64,000 bases of DNA from CAYTGM01 sp964437365 (GCA_964437365.1 CAYTGM010000001.1:186001-250000), one strand, 5' to 3'; counted from the first letter of the stretch, positions 33,205 to 41,857 are shown. Numbers and translations: made by a program. The notes: generated by a model not told the origin, from the sequence alone.

Positions 33205-34143
33205 TCAGCGAGAATTTCTCGCGGGGGACATGAGTCCAAAATCTGAAGCACGTTTTATTGAGGCAAGACTTTCGACCAGCTCTGGGGATACGCCCGGTGA
33301 GAGCTCCTTCGCCAATGTCACTTCTCTTTCCATGGATAGCTGATCATTGGAAGCAAGTGAATCGGTCCCGATGTATGTTGGGATTCCATATTTTAGAAGC
33401 TTTTCCAGTGGAAACTCGCCACGGTTAAAGTAGAGGTGGGTACCCGGGCAGATAACAACCCGACACTGTCGCGCTCTGATCAGCTGTAAATCGGAGTCGG
33501 TGACGTCGTTACAATGGACGAGAAGTGTTTGAGGTGTCAGGCAGTCGCAGAGGTCCAGCCATTCAAGTGGACGTACCCGTGGGCACTCCCAGTCAGCTGG
33601 TAAGAACGGATCAAGAAATTCTCTCAGGTCGCCTCGATTACGAAGAAACATCTCCGTCTCATCTTCCGTCTCTGCCGCATGCACACAAAGCCACTGCTGG
33701 TGAAGCCGCGCACGGGATGCAAGACTGCGATTCAGGGGTATTGTCGTGGTATATGGGGCGTGGGGACTTATTCCATCCAAAAGATGTGATGGAAGGGGAT
33801 GATCGGCACTCTGCTTCTTGAGCGTATCGTTGGCTAATCTGATTCCGTCAGGTGGTTTGAAACCCAGGGCTTCGCGAAAAACAATCCCCTTAATTGAAGG
33901 AACCTGTTTCCAAACTTTTGGGGTCAGTCCCAGCGAGTCTATATCCAGAAGTGCCTCGGTACCTTCCTGGCTGAATAAATCGAGTGACTCACGGACAGCA
34001 CGTTCGATGGTAGAGGTAGATGCCGCTCTTTTCAGAGCTACAACCTCTTCCAGCCATAAAGAAAAGGGAAGACCAGACTTGATCTTCCCTTTCATAAAGG
34101 AGAGCTCTAAATGACAGTGTGCATTAAAGAAGCGGGCAGGCAA
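33205..34143 (-). CDS. Short amidohydrolase-superfamily protein
   Basis: 312 residues starting with TTG at 34143 (AGGTGG 6 nt upstream; an in-frame TAA lies directly before it, so no longer N-terminus is possible). Metal ligands: HxH in FNAHCHLELS, then SPHAPYTT, CVHAAETEDE, LVHCNDVT and the Asp in IGTDSLASNDQL. It resembles cytosine/chlorohydrolase-type deaminases such as SsnA, TrzN or aminofutalosine deaminase, but lacks both the N- and C-terminal beta-sandwich pieces (family length usually 400 or more). It follows asd by 14 bp. Activity uncertain. Confidence 0.75.
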   Translation of the reverse strand: MPARFFNAHCHLELSFMKGKIKSGLPFSLWLEEVVALKRAASTSTIERAVRESLDLFSQEGTEALLDIDSLGLTPKVWKQVPSIKGIVFREALGFKPPDGIRLANDTLKKQSADHPLPSHLLDGISPHAPYTTTIPLNRSLASRARLHQQWLCVHAAETEDETEMFLRNRGDLREFLDPFLPADWECPRVRPLEWLDLCDCLTPQTLLVHCNDVTDSDLQLIRARQCRVVICPGTHLYFNRGEFPLEKLLKYGIPTYIGTDSLASNDQLSMEREVTLAKELSPGVSPELVESLASIKRASDFGLMSPARNSR

Positions 34144-34157
34144 ATTAGACCACCTGC

Positions 34158-35183
34158 TTAGCCGACAATGTTTTCTTTGACCAGTCTTTCAGCGATTTGA
34201 ACAGCATTGAGTGCAGCTCCTTTGCGCAAGTTGTCACTGACAATCCACATATCAAGAGTCTTGCCCGATGGATCCGAAATATCCTGCCTGATTCTGCCAA
34301 CGAATGTTTCATCACGGCCTTCTGCATAGATAGGCAACGGGTAGTGATTGTTTTCAGGCTCATCAATAACAACGACGTTCGGCTCCGCAGAGAGCAGTTC
34401 ACGTACTTCCTTCACGTCCGGTGCTGATTTAAACTCGATATTTACAGCTTCGCTGTGAGCACGTATAACAGGAACACGAACGCAGGTTGCTGTAATGCGT
34501 ATGTCTGGCGCGTTTAGAATCTTCCTGGTCTCGTTAACCATCTTCATTTCTTCTTTTGTATAGCCATTATCCAGAAAGACATCAATATGTGGAAGAACAT
34601 TGAAGGCCATCTGGTGAGGAAACTCAGCCATGGTGAGGTCCTTCTCACCTTCCATTAATTCTTCTGTTTGCTCAAACAGCTCATTGACTGCCTTCGCACC
34701 TTTTCCACTTACAGACTGGTAGGTGGAGATAACAAGACGCTCGATAGTATATTTTTCATGCAGAGGTCTGAGAGCATGAACCATCTGGATCGTCGAGCAG
34801 TTCGGATTCGCGATGACGCCCTTTGGCAGCTTTTGCTTAACCAGGTCACCATTAACTTCAGGGACGATGAGTGGGACCTCTTTATCCATGCGATAGTGTG
34901 AAGTATTGTCGACCACAACGGCTCCTGCTTTGGCAGCGATCGGTGCCCACTTGGCGGTGATGGATCCCCCGGCACTGAACAGCGCTATATCGACTCCCTT
35001 GAAACTCTCTTCTGTGACTGCTTCAACCTGAATACGCTTTCCCCGATAGGGATACTTTTTACCGGCAGACCTTGGCGAGGCCAGCAGACGTACTTCCTTG
35101 GCAGGAAACTGTCGGCTTTCGAGAATCTTGAGCATTTCCTGGCCAACAGCACCTGATGCTCCTAGAATAGCGATTGTATACAT
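34158..35183 (-). CDS. asd: Aspartate-semialdehyde dehydrogenase
   Basis: 341 residues. The Rossmann start TIAILGASGAVGQEM binds NADPH. The catalytic cysteine is in NPNCSTIQM (about 130), and the later basic and His residues (CVRVPVIRAHSEAVN) bind substrate. The enzyme reduces aspartyl phosphate to the semialdehyde that feeds Lys, diaminopimelate, Thr and Met synthesis. Start and length are normal. The amidohydrolase gene follows at 14 bp. A 730-bp structured gap lies upstream. Confidence 0.96.
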   Translation of the reverse strand: MYTIAILGASGAVGQEMLKILESRQFPAKEVRLLASPRSAGKKYPYRGKRIQVEAVTEESFKGVDIALFSAGGSITAKWAPIAAKAGAVVVDNTSHYRMDKEVPLIVPEVNGDLVKQKLPKGVIANPNCSTIQMVHALRPLHEKYTIERLVISTYQSVSGKGAKAVNELFEQTEELMEGEKDLTMAEFPHQMAFNVLPHIDVFLDNGYTKEEMKMVNETRKILNAPDIRITATCVRVPVIRAHSEAVNIEFKSAPDVKEVRELLSAEPNVVVIDEPENNHYPLPIYAEGRDETFVGRIRQDISDPSGKTLDMWIVSDNLRKGAALNAVQIAERLVKENIVG

Positions 35184-35334
35184 AACGTTTTAGCCCTTCC
35201 GCGAAATGGGTCGCGTTCTTATCCGCAACCCGACGGAGCTGTAAAGGGTTGATTTAACAGACTCCTGTTTTTGGGTAGAAAGCAAGCCTTCGGAAGATCA
35301 CTCCGTTTCTTGTCCTTGTGTTCCCCTGTCACTT
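35184..35334. other. Non-coding gap upstream of asd, proximal part
   Basis: No gene is supported here. This part probably holds the asd promoter, but no strong hexamer pair is evident. The 11-bp array begins at 35335. Confidence 0.4.
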
Positions 35335-35422
35335 GCATTTCTGGTCGGTATCTGGTGCATGTCTGCTGCTTCTCTGGTGCATGAGAAAGCAGGCGAGACT
35401 CAGGGGACAGCCAGCAGACACA
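35335..35422. repeat. 11-bp-phased degenerate tandem repeat with inverted halves (locus C)
   Basis: Eight 11-bp units start at 35335, 35346, 35357, 35368, 35379, 35390, 35401 and 35412 with no phase slip. The first half repeats variants of GCATGTCTGGT; the second half is closer to the reverse complement. The core inverted pair TGTCTGCTG (35360) and CAGCAGACA (35412) is perfect. Closely related to the array at 60674. Confidence 0.75.
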
Positions 35423-35640
35423 AATATGAAAAGCTGCAGACCCCTACCGTGATCGAATTGCAGATGACGTCTCTCAGGATCGAGGTGACTCCGGATTTAC
35501 TTATTTAGATTTTGACAGCGGTGATTACTCCTCCAGAGCGACACAGATACAGAATTGGGCTCAAATGGAAGCCTGTCTCCGATCGATCAGTCCAAAGCGC
35601 GATACTCTAAATGTCTTTAGATGGAGGTGCCCAGTGAGCT
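35423..35640. other. Non-coding gap upstream of asd, middle part
   Basis: No gene is supported. The only structure seen is a 6-bp perfect hairpin TCTAAA/TTTAGA (35606-35611 with 35616-35621). Confidence 0.4.
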
Positions 35641-35898
35641 TCAGCATGCCTTCGGTTCATTAACGAACCATGCAGTGATTTATTGAGGGGGAAAATATAA
35701 CCAGGGACGAATTCTTCAGCACCTGTCGCTCTATCAAGCGTCATGTGGGATGGCGATGAGGGGGGCATCGGCCGAATGCTGAAGTTCGTCCCTGGTTTGC
35801 CGGTACGGGCGGTCAGTGTCACCTGTTTAAGGTTACACCTCGGCGCTGACAGCTGCCCTGAGATCGTGATGTACGATGACTGAACGGGTCGGGCAGCT
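35641..35898. other. Dense hairpin block; candidate structured RNA or hairpin element
   Basis: An inverted repeat of 21 matching pairs with a 2-nt bulge (35699-35721 with 35777-35797) encloses two smaller hairpins, CGCT/AGCG and GGCGATG/CATCGGCC. Directly next to it are GTCAG/CTGAC (35812 with 35846) with inner TGTCACC/GGTTACA, and a perfect 8-bp AGCTGCCC/GGGCAGCT (35851 with 35891) with inner ATCGT/ACGAT. GGTTC/GAACC (35654 with 35665) lies on the other flank. Read on the minus strand, the large stem is followed by TTATATTTT, so a terminator role for the DtxR-like gene is possible for that part. Not matched to RNase P, SRP, 6S or tmRNA. Confidence 0.55.
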
Positions 35899-35916
35899 AT
35901 CGGTTTCTCTCTCACG

Positions 35917-36324
35917 TCAGCCCGCGAGTTTCTCTCCGGCGATGGCAAAAGCTTCTACCAGTTCGTCATTAGCGAAAGATTCAAGACGACGGGCTTCGAG
36001 CTGAATATTGCTGAGTTCGGCGCCTGATTCTTCGAGGAACTTGTAGATTGAATTGTAACGCTCACGGGACTTTTCAGCCGCTTCAACACCTGCTGGTGTG
36101 AGGGTCAGACCACGGTAGCGCTCGTAGTAGGCGTAGCCAAGTGCAGCGAGGCGCTGCATGGCACGTGTAACGGTTGGACGGCTCATTTGAAGTCGTTCTG
36201 CGAGTTCAACGCCTCGCACGTAGCCTTTCTCATTAAGTAGATCCTGAATGAGAAGCAGATAACAGCTGAGCTCCTGGGGGAGAGCTTCTACTGGGGGATG
36301 AGACTGTTGTGTTTCTTGCTCCAT
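35917..36324 (-). CDS. DtxR/MntR-family metal-dependent regulator
   Basis: 135 residues. The winged helix-turn-helix is clear: YLLLIQDLLNEKGYVRGVEL, AERLQMSRPTVTRAMQRLAALGYAYYERYRGLTLTPAG. A short helical dimerisation domain with possible metal ligands follows (Glu-rich, and the E in LEESGAELSNIQLEARRLES), though the His and Cys ligands usual in DtxR and MntR are few. Such regulators repress metal uptake genes when Fe or Mn is abundant. There is no SH3-like domain, as in MntR. A TGACAGA/TCTGTCA dyad sits about 80-110 bp upstream. The length is normal. Confidence 0.75.
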   Translation of the reverse strand: MEQETQQSHPPVEALPQELSCYLLLIQDLLNEKGYVRGVELAERLQMSRPTVTRAMQRLAALGYAYYERYRGLTLTPAGVEAAEKSRERYNSIYKFLEESGAELSNIQLEARRLESFANDELVEAFAIAGEKLAG

Positions 36325-36695
36325 TTTATGTTCCTTCCTTGCTGGGTTTTAGTATAAGTTTCTCTCACGAAAATTATTCTTTGTCTGTTTCGTGTCGTTT
36401 AGGTGACAGAGCTTTGAACTTTCTTTTCTGTCATCTGTTTAAGTAACGTTGCGAATATATTGCCGAACGGAAATATGAGGTGCTAAATTTAGTTAAATCA
36501 GTACGATAGCTATTTTTCCCGTTGAAATTGTGTTATTCTCAGCACAAATAAATCTCTATATGAGACGTATTTGTCCAGCTTTGAGAATGAATGGCAAGGA
36601 TATTCGTCTCTGAGCGAGACAAAAATATTTTGCTCACCCTGCAATGTTATCTTATGATTGAATGCCGTGAATGACTTCATACTTGGAATACAGAC
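36325..36695. other. Divergent non-coding region between the DtxR-like gene and recX
   Basis: 371 bp, A+T-rich. It holds a possible -10 (TATACT on the minus strand near 36350) for the DtxR-like gene and the dyad TGACAGA (36404) / TCTGTCA (36427). No LexA-type box is recognised before recX, and no third gene is supported. Confidence 0.45.
36404..36433. promoter_or_regulatory. Possible operator: inverted TGACAGA pair
   Basis: TGACAGA (36404-36410) and its exact inverse TCTGTCA (36427-36433) are 16 bp apart, about 80-110 bp upstream of the DtxR-like gene. Flanking bases also partly match (GTTTAGG and CTGTTTAAG). A site for the adjacent regulator is plausible but unproven. Confidence 0.3.
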
Positions 36696-37349
36696 TTGGT
36701 TAAAATTACGAAAATTAAAAAAGTTGGCGGTGGGATTGAGAACTATTTAGTGCTCGTAAACGGTGGCGGAGAAGTCAAGCTCCTTGGTGCTACGGTGCTA
36801 AAATTTTTCCTCTCTACAAATTTGGTGCTCCAGGATTATGAATGGGAGAATGTGCTGACTTACGATCAACAGGAACGTTGCCGCGCTTCTGCCTGGCGAT
36901 CCCTGGAAAGGCGTCCTCACTCCAAAAAGGAACTCACGCGAAAGCTCATGAGGAAGGGATACCCGGAGGATATAACCTTGAATATTGTTCGGCAGTTGGA
37001 AGAGAGGGCTTTTCTCAATGAAAAGGAATACGCTCACTATCACATTCAACACCGACTCCGCACGAAGCATGGGAGAAAGCAGATTCAATTTGAGCTTCAG
37101 CGAGAGGGGATCGCCGAGGAAATCATCAAGAACAAACTGGATGAGCTGACGAATTCCGATCAGCAGGAGGAAAGTGCTCGAGCTCTCCTTGAAAAGTGGA
37201 ATCGCCGAAAGAAACCTTTAGATCCCGTTAAGCGTCGAAGAAATGCTTTTGCCTATCTTATTCGGCGAGGATTTGACTCCGATCTTGCCCGAAAGCTTGT
37301 CGAGGAAATCATCGTCGCGACAGAGAATACTGTACTGGAAAATGACTGA
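36696..37349 (+). CDS. recX: Regulatory protein RecX
   Basis: 217 residues from a TTG at 36696; no in-frame ATG lies upstream before a stop, and the ribosome-binding site is weak, so the start is tentative. RecX three-helix repeats are clear: LERRPHSKKELTRKLMRKGY, ILNIV-type linker, ERAFLNEKEYAHYHIQHRL, GRKQIQFELQREGIAEEII and a third unit ending RNAFAYLIRRGFDSDLARKL. RecX limits RecA filament growth. recA itself is not adjacent, which is less common. Confidence 0.88.
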   Translation: MVKITKIKKVGGGIENYLVLVNGGGEVKLLGATVLKFFLSTNLVLQDYEWENVLTYDQQERCRASAWRSLERRPHSKKELTRKLMRKGYPEDITLNIVRQLEERAFLNEKEYAHYHIQHRLRTKHGRKQIQFELQREGIAEEIIKNKLDELTNSDQQEESARALLEKWNRRKKPLDPVKRRRNAFAYLIRRGFDSDLARKLVEEIIVATENTVLEND

Positions 37350-37478
37350 AAATTATTCAAGCACCTCAGAGATTCACTTGAGTCTAGAATCCAAAAACCT
37401 TAATTTCAGTCTTGAAAGTCTTTTGAGTTGTCTAATGAGAGGGGGCGACCTAAGCTTCTTTGAAGTTGGGTCAAGCTT

Positions 37479-38612
37479 ATGAGTAAATACTGCGATACAT
37501 ATAAAATTACCTGCACATGTGTTACTTGTGAGGGGCGCGAATGCGCCCGTTCTACCAAGACGCGTGCAGAAGCTGAGATTATTCGCAGCGTTCGCCTGAA
37601 CACTGATGGTTCAGAAGTCAAAGACCGGGTAAAGACTGAAGAAAAGGTTTCCTCAAATCGAGAAAACACTGGGGATCGACCTATTCCAAGTCCCGTCTGG
37701 AAAGAAGATAAGTCCGAGGAAGTCTTTAAGAACAGTTTCAGAGACAATGCGATTATTATTTCGTCTCTCGTTCTAATGCTCTTCGCCATCGTCTCTGTCA
37801 TTTATTTCCTTCTACCCACTCCGCCCCAGGCGACCAATGTTGCCGTCGTACAAAAAGAGACAGAGAAGGTGGAAAATGAAGTAGAAACTGAGCAGGATCG
37901 CGTTGTTGAGAATCTCAGAGAAGAGGATGAAGGCCCCGGCGAGGAAGAGCAGGTCGCAGAATCGGAAGTTGTGTTTGTGCCCGAAGAGAAAGAGGAAGAT
38001 AAGTCTCCCATCTCCATGCCTTCTCCTGAGAAGTCCCCAGATGAGCAGCGCGTCGTTCAGTCAAAGAATCTCAAGGATCAGGGAAATAACGCAATCATGG
38101 AGGGAGATATAATCAATGCACGTACGTTCTATGAGGAAGCATTGAAGGTAAATCCTCAGTTCGATGAGGGATTCAATAACCTCGCGAATACATACGTTGA
38201 TGAGGGGAATTACGAACAGGCGGAGCCCCTCTATCTACAAGCAGTTCGTCTAGATCCAGAAGATACAACGATCCGATATAATCTTGCCCGGAATTATCTC
38301 AAGTCCAAGCGCTTTGAAGATGCGCTGAATCAAGTTGACCGGGTTTTACTGGAAGACCCGCAGGACGCCGAAGCTCATCTCATTGCGGGTGTCAGCAAGT
38401 ACTACCTGGAACGTTACCTTGAAAGTATCCAGCATTTTGACGCGATGATCAAGCTGAACGGAGAATACTCAGAAGCCTACTATAACCTTTCGCTGGCCTA
38501 TCGCCAGCTGGGCCGTAGCTCTCTTGCGAATACATATTATAATGAAGCCGTTCGCATAAATCCTAAGCTTAGATCTTCAAATTACAGGCAGACGATTGCG
38601 GCTGTTCCCTGA
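37479..38612 (+). CDS. Membrane-anchored TPR protein with Cys-rich N-terminus
   Basis: 377 residues. The N-terminus MSKYCDTYKITCTCVTCEGREC has six cysteines in 18 positions, perhaps a zinc-binding cap in the cytoplasm. A membrane helix lies at about 90-112 (AIIISSLVLMLFAIVSVIYFLL). A long acidic Glu-rich linker follows (120-195), then four TPR units (about 200-365) with the FNNLANTYVDEGNYEQAEPLY pattern. The TPR part would face the periplasm. Partner unknown. The gene is convergent with the Rsm22-like gene. Confidence 0.75.
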   Translation: MSKYCDTYKITCTCVTCEGRECARSTKTRAEAEIIRSVRLNTDGSEVKDRVKTEEKVSSNRENTGDRPIPSPVWKEDKSEEVFKNSFRDNAIIISSLVLMLFAIVSVIYFLLPTPPQATNVAVVQKETEKVENEVETEQDRVVENLREEDEGPGEEEQVAESEVVFVPEEKEEDKSPISMPSPEKSPDEQRVVQSKNLKDQGNNAIMEGDIINARTFYEEALKVNPQFDEGFNNLANTYVDEGNYEQAEPLYLQAVRLDPEDTTIRYNLARNYLKSKRFEDALNQVDRVLLEDPQDAEAHLIAGVSKYYLERYLESIQHFDAMIKLNGEYSEAYYNLSLAYRQLGRSSLANTYYNEAVRINPKLRSSNYRQTIAAVP

Positions 38613-38664
38613 TGTCTACGCAATGGTCTGGTGCATCGGTGTCTTCGTTACGCCGGCGTTCCAC
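38613..38664. other. Short gap with units resembling the 11-bp array (weak)
   Basis: Between two convergent stops, TCTGGTGCATCGGTG (about 38627) resembles units of the 11-bp arrays at 35335 and 60674. Only one or two units can be recognised, so membership is uncertain. Confidence 0.25.
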
Positions 38665-39639
38665 TTAAGACTCCTCCCAGGTCTCACCCCATTTTTTCTT
38701 TTTCGCCAGTTTGTATAGACTCTTCTGTTTTCGCGGGACTTCAACCTGCCTGAGTTCCCCGCCTGTCGTGCAGCAATCAAATGCGATGCTTCCTTTGTTT
38801 TTTGAAACAGGAGCAATAATTCGATGTGCATCGAGTGAGCTGTGCTTTCTGCTCAGAATTAGATAACTGAACTTTTCATCTTCGTAGCCAAGAGTTCCGC
38901 CTTTCAATTGCCGGTGTCTTCTCAAGCGAGGCAATCTCTCAGAAAAATGGCACCATGAGGGCGTGCTTGCCATCGGACACCTGGATTCATGAGGACAGGG
39001 GGCAAGGACATGAAACCCTCTCTCAATGGTATAGTCACGTATTCTTAAAATATTCTGGAAGCCCGCAGGTGTTCCTGGCTCAAGAAGCAGAAACACATCC
39101 TTGCAACTCTCCAAGACTCTGGTAATGAAAGACTGATGATCGGAGACGTTTAGTTCATTCAGCATGTAAGATGATATGACAAGATCTGCGGGCGTTAACT
39201 CTGCTGTCTTTACATCTGTGAGGTTGTAATGAACCTTTTTCGGGGTATTGTCAGAGCCATTGATCAGGATTTTCGAAAGGTCTAGAAAAGCCTTATCTGC
39301 TTCGTACAGGTTCAGAGCGTGCAGCTCTTGATAGTAGAAAGTTGCCGCCAGCGAGGCTGTGCCTGGACCGGCTCCCAGATCATTCATCGATCTGGGAGCG
39401 AAGTCTGGCCGACATTCGTCCAATATAGACAGGCAACGTGTGATAGCTGCCCAGGTAGCAGGAAATCTTACAGCAAGGTAGGCCCCTCGGAGTATCTCGT
39501 CAGCAGAAAGCTTGATTCCATTACCTGTCTTTCGGTTTCGGTATGCACCTGAGAGAGCAGATACAGCCACTCGAAGCTCGTCTGAACTATAACGTTCAAT
39601 AATTTCATCGATCATTGACTGGAGACTCAACGGGATCAT
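38665..39639 (-). CDS. Rsm22-like methyltransferase
   Basis: 324 residues. A class I SAM site is seen in MNDLGAGPGTASLAA, with LVISSYMLNELN and LLLEPGTPAGFQNI. The C-terminal hallmark of the Rsm22 family is CPHESRCPM...WCHFSERLPR, whose cysteines are proposed to bind a metal or Fe-S cluster, then YEDEKFSYLIL and a basic tail. Rsm22 proteins act on or with the small ribosomal subunit. Its ATG overlaps the EamA stop (ATGA, 39636-39639), placing it in a prfB-eamA-rsm22 run. Confidence 0.85.
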   Translation of the reverse strand: MIPLSLQSMIDEIIERYSSDELRVAVSALSGAYRNRKTGNGIKLSADEILRGAYLAVRFPATWAAITRCLSILDECRPDFAPRSMNDLGAGPGTASLAATFYYQELHALNLYEADKAFLDLSKILINGSDNTPKKVHYNLTDVKTAELTPADLVISSYMLNELNVSDHQSFITRVLESCKDVFLLLEPGTPAGFQNILRIRDYTIERGFHVLAPCPHESRCPMASTPSWCHFSERLPRLRRHRQLKGGTLGYEDEKFSYLILSRKHSSLDAHRIIAPVSKNKGSIAFDCCTTGGELRQVEVPRKQKSLYKLAKKKKWGETWEES

Positions 39640-40523
39640 GGGGAGCTCTTTTTCAGACTATCGAGCTGCGCAGCGATCACACCAGCGAATAGCAGGATGC
39701 AGCCAAAGCCTTCTTTAGGTGACAGAATTTCACTAAGAATGAGCCAGCCAAAGATCGCCGCGAAAAGAGCCTCAGCGCTTAAAATGATAGCGACATGACC
39801 AGGCGGGGCATCTCTCTGAGCTACAACCTGGAGCGTATAGCCTGCTCCAACCGAGATGAGTCCTCCATAGGCGATGGCCGGCAGAGCACTCACGTAATTC
39901 ATGAGCGACCAGCCTTCAAACATGATGGCAACCATGAGTGACAATGCGCCGCAGACAAAGAATTGTCCAGCAGCAAGAACAAGGGGATATCCCCTTCGCA
40001 AAAAAAAGTCGATGGCAAGAACATGAATGGCCCAGAAGATGGCACTGATGAATACAAGGAGGTCTCCAAATTCAAGGGCCATTGATGCACCGGGACTCAG
40101 AAAAAAAAGTCCGATAATTGCCAAGGCTGAACCTGCCCAAACCCAGGCACCAGGTTTATAGCCGAAAAACAGGCTGAAAATGGGAACCATCACCACATAC
40201 AAGCTGGTGAGGAAACCTGCTTTCCCCGCTGTTGTATAGACGAGTCCAGCCTGTTGAAGGGAAGCTGCCGCAAAAAGAACAAGTCCGCATACGGCAACAG
40301 GTAAAATAAAGTAATGTGGGTTGATGGAGTTCTTGAGGTTTCGATCCCGATTGATCAACGGAAGCAGGACGAGACCGCCAATCAGGAAGCGGAATCCGTT
40401 AAACCCAAAGGGCTCTATATAGTCCATGCCGATGCGCTGTGCAATGAACCCGGATCCCCAGATCGCTGCAGTCAGAAGGAGCAGAGCATCCGCGATGAGA
40501 ACTCTTTCGCTTGAGGATTTCAA
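39636..40523 (-). CDS. EamA/DMT-superfamily transporter
   Basis: 295 residues with ten predicted membrane helices in two five-helix halves, each an EamA repeat (LLTAAIWGSGFIAQR; FISAIFWAIHVLAIDFF). Late signature LSAEALFAAIFGWLILSE is typical of the drug/metabolite transporter family. Substrate unknown. Overlaps the Rsm22-like gene by ATGA and starts 27 bp after prfB. Confidence 0.9.
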   Translation of the reverse strand: MKSSSERVLIADALLLLTAAIWGSGFIAQRIGMDYIEPFGFNGFRFLIGGLVLLPLINRDRNLKNSINPHYFILPVAVCGLVLFAAASLQQAGLVYTTAGKAGFLTSLYVVMVPIFSLFFGYKPGAWVWAGSALAIIGLFFLSPGASMALEFGDLLVFISAIFWAIHVLAIDFFLRRGYPLVLAAGQFFVCGALSLMVAIMFEGWSLMNYVSALPAIAYGGLISVGAGYTLQVVAQRDAPPGHVAIILSAEALFAAIFGWLILSEILSPKEGFGCILLFAGVIAAQLDSLKKSSP

Positions 40524-40550
40524 GATCTGGAATTCTCCGCGCTGCTTCGA

Positions 40551-41688
40551 TTATTTTTGAGCCTTTTCACCTTTGCCAAGTTTCCAGCGAAGGTAACCTT
40601 CGATGAAGGGTTCCAGGTATCCATCGAGAACTTTGTCAGCGTCATTCACTTTGAGCTCCATCCTGTGGTCGTTGACCATTTTATATGGATGGAGGACATA
40701 ACTTCGAAGTTGACTGCCGAAATCGATGTCCATCTTCTCTGCTTCTTTTGCCTGGGCCACTTCCTTTCGCTTTTGAAGTTCTTTTTCGAATAGCCTGGAC
40801 CTGAGTACTTTGAAAGCCAGTTCCCGGTTCTGGTGCCAGGATCTCTCATTTTGCATAGATACGACAATCCCGCTGTCGAAGTGAGTGATACGGACGGCAG
40901 AAGTGGTCTTGTTTACCTTCTGTCCTCCTTTGCCTGAAGAACGGAAGCTGTCAATACGCCAGTCCTTATCCTGAACACCGATATCTATTTCTATATTATC
41001 ATCCACTTCTGGAGAGACATCAACCGAGGCAAAGCTCGTGTGGCGCCGCGCGTTGGAATCAAAAGGTGATATACGGACAAGGCGATGAACACCTGCTTCC
41101 CCCTTAAGATATCCAAATGCATAGGGGCCTTCAATACGGAGGGTTGCCGATTGTATTCCTGCCGTTTCACCCTCAGTCTGATCAAGTAATTCCATTTTGT
41201 AGTCGTTCTGTTCGCACCAGCGCATATACATACGAAGAAGCATCGAAGCCCAGTCCTGAGACTCGGTACCTCCGGCTCCGGAGTGAACCTTGAGAAAGAC
41301 AGGTAATTGATCTTCTTCATCGTTCAGCATGGACTGAAGTTCAAGCTTGCTGTAGCGAGCTTTCAGCTCATCGGTCGCTTCAGCGACCTGATCCGCTTCT
41401 TCTCCCTCAGTCATCCCTTCCTCTTTAAGGAGGTCGATGAGTTCCAAGTTGTAATCGACGTCCTTTTCCAGAGTCTCCCAAGGTTCGACACGGGCCTTGA
41501 GCAGATTCATTTTCTTCATAATCTCCTGGGCATGATCCGCATCATCCCAGAAATTTGGGGCCTGACTCTGGCCTTCGAGTGCTCTGATTTCTGCTGTCAG
41601 CGCATCGTAGTTAAAGATACTCCCGGTTTTTGAGGCACGATTTCTTAAGATCGGAGAGTGCAGTTGTAGAATCTGAGAGTTGTTTCAT
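40551..41688 (-). CDS. prfB: Peptide chain release factor 2 (programmed +1 frameshift)
   Basis: RF2 decoded from two frames. The first starts at ATG 41688 (MKQLSDSTTALSDLKKS...) and reaches a stop after 25 codons. The second continues in the +1 frame as NYDALTAEIRALEGQ and runs to 40551, giving 378 residues. The shift site on the minus strand is GGGAG TAT CTT TAA C (TAA at 41613-41611), matching the classic layout of SD-like element, CTT slippery codon, then stop. RF2 marks are the SPF motif (VRISPFDSNARRH) and GGQ in GKGGQKVNKT. The in-frame stop is UAA, not the usual UGA. A leftward run with the EamA and Rsm22-like genes follows. Confidence 0.95.
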
Positions 41689-41857
41689 AGTATTGGAACT
41701 TACCTTTTTAGGGGTGCGCTACCGGTTGCGCACAGAATTGTGTGCGAAGTGTTAGAGGAACAGGATGGATCAAGGCAAGGACAGAACTTTGCCCCTTAAG
41801 AAACAGGCCAGGTTACTTGTGGAACAGGACCGAGGGCATAGATGCTTCCGGTTGATC

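Noticed and set aside
35641..35898. tmRNA, RNase P, SRP or 6S RNA
   Set aside because: None of the conserved strings (tRNA-like 3' end with GGTTCGA, GAGGAAAGTCC, GGAAGCAG) or the overall fold is present.
35607..35948. 113-codon frame across the hairpin block
   Set aside because: It starts inside the DtxR-like gene and reads through the inverted repeats; a structured non-coding explanation fits better.
41611..41613. prfB stop read as an authentic gene disruption
   Set aside because: The stop sits in a complete programmed frameshift cassette and the downstream frame is a full RF2.
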